Below, piece after piece: positions 6,619 through 10,000 of a stretch of DNA of 10,000 nucleotides. Origin of the DNA: Kiritimatiellota bacterium (GTDB taxonomy: Bacteria > Verrucomicrobiota > Kiritimatiellia > JAAZAB01); the NCBI GenBank assembly GCA_008636095.1, contig VSJD01000141.1:1-10000 (forward strand). Reading direction: 5' to 3'. A program made the position numbers and the translations under genes. The notes beneath the pieces are model-generated. The model worked only from the letters and a program-made list of their open reading frames with translations, had not been told where the DNA came from and made no database searches. The first letter of the stretch is position 1. Each line of letters starts with the position of its first letter.

Positions 6619-7394
6619 ATATGATGAACCTTTGGAAAATGACGACAGTCTCACAGAGCCGGCCAGTCCTCCATAGTAGTTCGCCTTTGCGAACGACGGA
6701 ATGGCGCGCGCCGGCGGTTATGATCATAACCGTCGGCCTGTTCCTGGTCGGACTGGCCGGTTGTGTTAACTTGACCCGGGAGTCTCTTCCCCGCCAGTTG
6801 TACGCGCTGAATATTGAAACGGCGCCGGTGCCGGAGCACGTAATGATACCGGGTAGCGTGCTAAAGGTGCGCGCTTTCCAGGAAATGCCCCGCTATCATG
6901 GGCGGGAGTTTGTTTATCGTCTGAGTAATGTCCGTTACCAAACCGATTATTATAACCTGTTTCTGGTATCGCCCGGCGCCTTGCTGGCGGAGGAAACGGG
7001 CCAGTGGCTGGCCCAATGCGGGTTATTCGAACGGGTTATTGCGGCGTCCAGCCGGGTCCGTGCCACGCATTTGCTCGAGGGAACGGTCGTGCTGATGGAG
7101 GGCGATTTCCGCAACGCAGGCGCACCGACCGCGGCCCTGGGTGTTTTCCTGACGCTGATCGACCAAACGGCCAATCCGTCCGCCATCGTCTTCCAAAAGC
7201 ATTATGCTCAATTCGTAGCGTTGTCTGATACCGCGCCGGGCACGCTGGTTGAAGGCTGGAACAAAGCCCTGCAAACCGTTTTGACCGATTTTGAGCATGA
7301 TCTCGCGGCGATCAAGAAGCCCGTTCAGAGCGACCTGAAGAACACACCTCAATCTTCAACAAATACGGTGTTGGAGATGAATCCCAAACTATGA
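6615..7394 (+). CDS. ABC-type transport auxiliary lipoprotein (PqiC/DUF330-like)
   Basis: A 259-residue predicted lipoprotein. After an unusually long basic leader, a hydrophobic helix (33-49) ends in the lipobox VGLAGC with Cys50 as the lipidation site. The mature part starts VNLTRESLPRQLYALNI, then LKVRAFQEMPRYHGREFVYRLSNVRYQTDYYNLFLVSPGALLAEETGQWL, the pattern of the ABC_trans_aux family: a strand bearing the 'YRL...Y..D.YN.F...P..ll...' motif, then an exported-protein-like alpha/beta fold. Members pair with MCE systems, as PqiC does with PqiAB, and sit in the outer membrane or periplasm. It is the last gene of the operon, translationally coupled to the MCE gene by an ATGA overlap. The leader before the helix is about 32 residues, longer than usual; no better internal start was seen. 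No MlaC-like soluble carrier gene follows. Confidence 0.82.
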   Translation: MNMMNLWKMTTVSQSRPVLHSSSPLRTTEWRAPAVMIITVGLFLVGLAGCVNLTRESLPRQLYALNIETAPVPEHVMIPGSVLKVRAFQEMPRYHGREFVYRLSNVRYQTDYYNLFLVSPGALLAEETGQWLAQCGLFERVIAASSRVRATHLLEGTVVLMEGDFRNAGAPTAALGVFLTLIDQTANPSAIVFQKHYAQFVALSDTAPGTLVEGWNKALQTVLTDFEHDLAAIKKPVQSDLKNTPQSSTNTVLEMNPKL

Positions 7395-7416
7395 TGCCTG
7401 GTAATTTCAATCCATA

Positions 7417-7434
7417 GCGGTTCTTCCAAACCGC
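7417..7434. terminator. Weak hairpin downstream of the mla operon
   Basis: GCGGTT (7417-7422), loop cttcca and AACCGC (7429-7434) form a perfect 6-bp stem 23 bases after the operon's last stop. No T-run follows on either side, so an intrinsic terminator is only a possibility. The operon converges with the glgB remnant and small ORF. Confidence 0.25.
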
Positions 7435-7475
7435 GGCTACATCCGATCGGTGTAAGGGCCTAGTTCGATGGAATG

Positions 7476-7597
7476 CTATCGGTTCTTCTGCAAAACCAGT
7501 GCGGTGCGGGAAGGAAGATAGGTGGTAAGCAGGGTGCGCCCGGCGGCGTTGGGCGCCGAGACATAGGTCTGATTGGATGCAAGGCGGCTGTGGCCGC
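7476..7597 (-). pseudogene. Duplicated 3' end of glgB (remnant, 5' truncated)
   Basis: Bases 7484-7597 match 9123-9236 at 109 of 114 positions in the same orientation. In the glgB frame they encode HSRLASNQTYVSAPNAAGRT and then LLTTYLPSRTALVLQK exactly as in the intact gene, then NR and TAG (7476-7478). All five differences (Asn, Leu, Tyr, Leu, Ala codons) are third-base and silent. The rest of the branching enzyme is absent. Immediately upstream the frame enters unrelated sequence that includes the end of the small ORF. It cannot make a functional enzyme; I read it as a scar of duplication or insertion at the glgB 3' end. Confidence 0.85.
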
Positions 7598-7636
7598 TTT
7601 TGTGAAGAAGTTTTACCTCAGGAAAGACTATCGGAC

Positions 7637-7795
7637 CTAAGGCGTTTTTGACGGACTGATCAGGGGTCGGCAGGCGGCGATGAAGGCTTCAGCCCGGGCA
7701 AGTTCATCGCGAGTCTGGTCCTTGGTAAATTGAGCGATTGCCGTGTAATCGCTCAGTTCGCGATAGATTTCAAGATGGGATAAATGCTCGGCCAT
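7637..7795 (-). CDS. Hypothetical 52-residue protein downstream of the URO-D gene
   Basis: A short - strand ORF beginning ATG 7795 and ending TAG 7637. AGGAG sits at about 12-base spacing before the ATG, immediately after the URO-D stop, so the two would be translated from one mRNA (23-base gap). The product begins MAEHLSHLEIYRELSDYTAI and is acidic and helix-favouring over residues 5-42, ending in CRPLISPSKTP. I do not recognise a family. The stop lies only 39 bases before the glgB remnant, so the protein may be truncated by the rearrangement that placed that fragment here. Codon choice (GCC, GAA, CTG, ATC) resembles its neighbours. An accidental ORF is possible but the ribosome-binding site and spacing argue for a real gene. 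Confidence 0.5.
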   Translation of the reverse strand: MAEHLSHLEIYRELSDYTAIAQFTKDQTRDELARAEAFIAACRPLISPSKTP

Positions 7796-7818
7796 TTATA
7801 AAATCATCTCCTATGCCC

Positions 7819-8991
7819 TCACGCAAACTCCAGACACCGTTTGCGATAGTGGAGATAATCCTTATAAGAAACCTCCTCGGGCACGCCGTGGTCGCAGGTG
7901 GGAATATACCCACCGCGCTGCTGCATGACCGGGAAAATGCGGTCCACTAGCCGGTCAATGGCGGCTTTGCCCTTGGCCAGTTCTCGTTTGTCCACACCGC
8001 CGGATATCACCAGGTCCGGATACTGCCGTCCCACCTCCACCACGTCGCAATAGGAGGCCACCTCGAACGGACTCATCACATCCATGCCTAATTCCCGATA
8101 GATCGGGATGGTCGGCGGTGCGAACCCGTCGGTGTCTATCTGGAAGAAAAGATGCCGGCTCTTATCGATCTGACGGGCCTTCATGTTCGTCAGCAATTGC
8201 CCGTAATAGGGCAACAGGAACTCGCGCATCATGTCCGGAGAGATCAGCGGCCCGTGATTATAGCAGATATCCTCGCCGAAAAACAGCTCGTCGAATGTGG
8301 CGACCTTCTGATGCTCGGCGATAATGGCGTCGGCCAGTTCAAACCAGGTCTTCATGCAGTCGTGGATTAGGTCCGGCGCGTCATGGAACGTGTACAGCAC
8401 ATCGCCAGGTCCCATGAGACTGCGCAGGTACATGTAGCCGCCGATCACTTTCTGGGTGACGATGGCGCCCTTTCCGATCAAGGCTTGGCCGTTCTCGACC
8501 CACTGGGGAATATCCGCGTACCGCGACGGCGTCTTCGGGTCGAGCCGCCACTTTACATCGTCCTCCCAGGTCTTCCAGTCTTTGACCGGATGGTCGATGT
8601 ATTCGGGCATGAACCCGTTGCGCCTTCCCTTGAAATAAAGCACATGCCGCCCTGCCATATCACGGACCACCTCAAGTTCCCCGCGGTCCTCGATCAGTGC
8701 CTCGTCAAACCCAGGCGTGAAATCCGCCGTAGTCCAGCCCAGGCCCCCAAACGCATACAACCCCTGGGGATCATAGCCGAACAGCTTGTCCTTGGGCACA
8801 TCCTGCGGCATCCCCTGGACCTTCCAGTTCTCCAGGCAATAATACCCAAACTCCTTCTGGTAAAAACCGGCGCCGGACTTGATGGCATAAGCATCCCTCA
8901 ATTTGCGCGGTCCCGGGCCCATGGTCTCGCGGGGAACCATCCGGTGAATGCCGTCGGCGGGCAAAGTCGGCTGCGTCCGGTTTGTATCCAT
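7819..8991 (-). CDS. Uroporphyrinogen decarboxylase (URO-D) family protein, not HemE
   Basis: A 390-residue cytoplasmic TIM-barrel-type protein. Family marks are FGEDICYNHGPLISPDMM with REFLLPYYGQL (238-266), MDVMSPFE (303-310), the barrel-end ISGGVDKRELAKGK (329-342), and a C-terminal GGYIPTCDHGVPEEVSYKDY (360-379). True HemE carries an N-terminal R-x-A-G-R substrate motif; here that region reads METMGPGPRKLRDAY-like and lacks it, so haem synthesis is unlikely. Related members include cobamide-dependent methyltransferases (MtaA/MtbA type). Their zinc HxC pair is not evident here (HLFFQIDTDG at 280-289), though Cys366 sits where a C-terminal ligand would be expected. Such paralogues are abundant in PVC bacteria with unknown substrates. 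ATG 8991 is preferred over GTG 9000 because AAAGG lies about 11 bases upstream of the ATG but only 2 from the GTG. It follows glgB on the same strand and precedes the small ORF. Confidence 0.85.
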   Translation of the reverse strand: MDTNRTQPTLPADGIHRMVPRETMGPGPRKLRDAYAIKSGAGFYQKEFGYYCLENWKVQGMPQDVPKDKLFGYDPQGLYAFGGLGWTTADFTPGFDEALIEDRGELEVVRDMAGRHVLYFKGRRNGFMPEYIDHPVKDWKTWEDDVKWRLDPKTPSRYADIPQWVENGQALIGKGAIVTQKVIGGYMYLRSLMGPGDVLYTFHDAPDLIHDCMKTWFELADAIIAEHQKVATFDELFFGEDICYNHGPLISPDMMREFLLPYYGQLLTNMKARQIDKSRHLFFQIDTDGFAPPTIPIYRELGMDVMSPFEVASYCDVVEVGRQYPDLVISGGVDKRELAKGKAAIDRLVDRIFPVMQQRGGYIPTCDHGVPEEVSYKDYLHYRKRCLEFA

Positions 8992-9021
8992 TTTAGGCAC
9001 GACCTTTCACATGATTCCGTG

Positions 9022-9038
9022 ACAGGAAAGTTTCCTGT
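9022..9038. promoter_or_regulatory. Perfect 17-bp palindrome upstream of the URO-D gene (operator-like)
   Basis: ACAGGAAA (9022-9029), one central base, and TTTCCTGT (9031-9038) form a perfect inverted repeat 31 bases upstream of the URO-D ATG, in the 87-bp gap after glgB. The size and symmetry suit a dimeric repressor or activator site, and the position between any promoter in the gap and the start codon suits repression. No regulator gene is in the window. As RNA it could also fold as a short hairpin, without a T-run. Confidence 0.45.
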
Positions 9039-9078
9039 AACTCGTTTTTTTCATTTTCCATAACCGGCATTGGATTTT

Positions 9079-10000
9079 TTAACAGTTATTTCGTTTTTTT
9101 CTCAGATCAACATTATTTTGGATCTTCTGCAAAACCAGCGCGGTGCGGGAAGGCAGGTAGGTGGTGAGCAGGGTGCGCCCGGCGGCGTTGGGCGCCGAGA
9201 CATAGGTCTGGTTGGATGCAAGGCGGCTGTGGCCGCCAAAAAAGGGTGCGTCGCTGTCCAGGATCAGCCGGTACTCGCCCGGCGTGGTTTCCACGGGATA
9301 ATCAGTATAGGATTTTGCCGGGTGGAAGTTGAACAGAAACAAAAGACAAGCGCGCTCGAAGCCCAGCACCTTATCGTCGCCATGTTCAACGCGCAGGCGC
9401 ACGTCAGGGTCATCCAGCAGGCGGGCGAGCCGCGCCAGCTCGATCATGGCCTTGTCGAAATCGGCCAGGAAATGATAAACTAGGTTTTGGTCATCCCGCA
9501 GGCGCCACTGGCGCCGGGCGTAATGGTAGGACCAGCTGTTGCCTTCGCGCGGAAAATCAATCCATTCCGGGTGGCCAAACTCGTTACCCATGAAAGTGAG
9601 ATACCCGTAGCCCGCCGTGGCCAGCGTGGCCAGCCGGATCATCTTGTGCAAGGCCAGTCCGCGATCCACCCGCAGGGTGCGCTTGCCGAGAGCCATGTGA
9701 TCGTACATGTCGCGCTCGATCAGACGGAAAATAAGGGTCTGGTCGCCCACCAGGGCCTGGTCATGCGATTCGGCGTAACTGATGGTGCGCTCGTCGCGGC
9801 GGCGGTTGGTTAACTCGTGCCACAGGGTTTTCATGGGCCAGTTTTCATCTGGGGTGTCCTTGGTAAGCTTGATCCAGTAATCCGGAATACCCATGGCCAG
9901 CCGGCAGTCGAAGCCCATGCCGCCGCGCTCAATGGGCGCGGCCAGGCCCGGCATGCCGCTCATGTCCTCCGCCACGGTCAGGGCGTCGGGACGCACGGCA
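9079..10000 (-). CDS. glgB: 1,4-alpha-glucan branching enzyme, C-terminal part (start beyond window)
   Basis: The frame is open to the right edge and ends at TAA 9079-9081, giving about 306 residues. It is the end of a GH13 branching enzyme of the eukaryote-like branch (also found in some bacteria). Visible are LTVAEDMSGMPG with the catalytic acid Glu, GGMGFDCRLAMGIPDYWIKL, the ISYAESHDQALVGD motif with the conserved His-Asp of region IV, ALHKMIRLATLATAGYGYLTFMGNEFGHPEWIDFPREGNSWSY, and the C-terminal beta domain (ACLLFLFNFHPAKSY ... EYRLILDSDAPFFGGHSRL). The nucleophile Asp region lies beyond the window. The enzyme makes alpha-1,6 branches in glycogen. The protein continues past the conserved LPSRTALVLQK with IQNNVDLRKKRNNC, a polar, AT-rich-encoded tail absent from the duplicate at 7476-7597, suggesting the original end was replaced. 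Confidence 0.93.
   Translation of the reverse strand, partial: AVRPDALTVAEDMSGMPGLAAPIERGGMGFDCRLAMGIPDYWIKLTKDTPDENWPMKTLWHELTNRRRDERTISYAESHDQALVGDQTLIFRLIERDMYDHMALGKRTLRVDRGLALHKMIRLATLATAGYGYLTFMGNEFGHPEWIDFPREGNSWSYHYARRQWRLRDDQNLVYHFLADFDKAMIELARLARLLDDPDVRLRVEHGDDKVLGFERACLLFLFNFHPAKSYTDYPVETTPGEYRLILDSDAPFFGGHSRLASNQTYVSAPNAAGRTLLTTYLPSRTALVLQKIQNNVDLRKKRNNC
9123..9236 (-). repeat. 114-bp direct repeat within the glgB 3' end (partner of 7484-7597)
   Basis: This segment lies inside the coding end of glgB and matches 7484-7597 at 109 of 114 bases with a constant 1,639-bp offset and no gaps. The homology stops abruptly on both sides: on the right after the Gly-His codons, on the left just after the LQK codons. 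The two copies bracket about 1.5 kb carrying the URO-D gene and the small ORF. Confidence 0.9.

Noticed and set aside
7561..7680. Frame upstream of the glgB remnant reading TPDQSVKNALGPIVFPEVK into the remnant, as a possible fused gene.
   Set aside because: It opens only after a TGA about 30 codons upstream, has no start codon or ribosome-binding site, and overlaps the better supported small ORF; treated as a chance in-frame junction.
8383..9063. 226-codon + strand frame opposite the URO-D gene.
   Set aside because: Antisense of a strongly conserved enzyme; no recognisable motif or ribosome-binding site.
7484..9236. Composite transposon or insertion sequence bounded by the direct repeats.
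   Set aside because: No transposase, no terminal inverted repeats, and the repeats are coding sequence of glgB; a classical transposon is not supported.
1..10000. CRISPR array, integron attC sites, toxin-antitoxin or anti-phage genes.
   Set aside because: The only tandem repeat is coding (135-bp period, no spacers). No cas, integrase, toxin or defence motifs were seen in any plausible frame.

Overview
The window looks like a moderately GC-rich, diderm bacterial chromosome. Several features together suggest the PVC superphylum (Kiritimatiellota, Lentisphaerota or Verrucomicrobiota): a eukaryote-like glycogen branching enzyme, a divergent URO-D family protein, a repeat protein with DYDGDGKSD calcium-loop-like motifs, and an outer-membrane lipid transport operon. 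This placement is an inference from family flavour only. There is no rRNA or tRNA to support it.

Layout. Positions 2-331 hold the 3' end of a gene for a tandem 45-residue repeat protein (+). It converges on a ferredoxin-nitroreductase fusion (388-1221, -). The stretch 1222-1887 has no credible intact gene. It holds a short piece of the branching-enzyme 3' end (about 1293-1322), a long open frame without a good start, and remnants of a dispersed repeat. A DMT/EamA transporter (1888-2775, -) and a WbuC-family cupin (2991-3503, +) diverge from a roughly 215-bp intergenic region with candidate promoters. Next comes a four-gene Mla-type phospholipid ABC transporter operon on the + strand (3622-7394): STAS-MlaE permease, MlaF ATPase, MlaD MCE protein, and an ABC-transport auxiliary lipoprotein. 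On the - strand beyond it are a 52-codon small ORF (7637-7795), a URO-D family protein (7819-8991), and the C-terminal part of glgB, which runs off the right edge (9079-10000).

The most notable structure is a set of same-strand copies of the 3' end of glgB. A 114-bp direct repeat (7484-7597 and 9123-9236, five differences, all synonymous in the glgB frame) brackets the URO-D gene plus the small ORF. A third, 30-bp piece lies at 1293-1322. Each copy continues into a different C-terminal tail. This fits DNA having been inserted at, or recombined through, the 3' end of glgB with the gene end regenerated each time. It is the best candidate for an undescribed process here, but no integrase or transposase is visible and the mechanism is inference.

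Functionally, the four mla-like genes should form one envelope lipid-trafficking machine: permease and ATPase at the inner membrane, MCE ring in the periplasm, lipoprotein as partner. The remaining genes are metabolic or transport singletons with no clear shared pathway.
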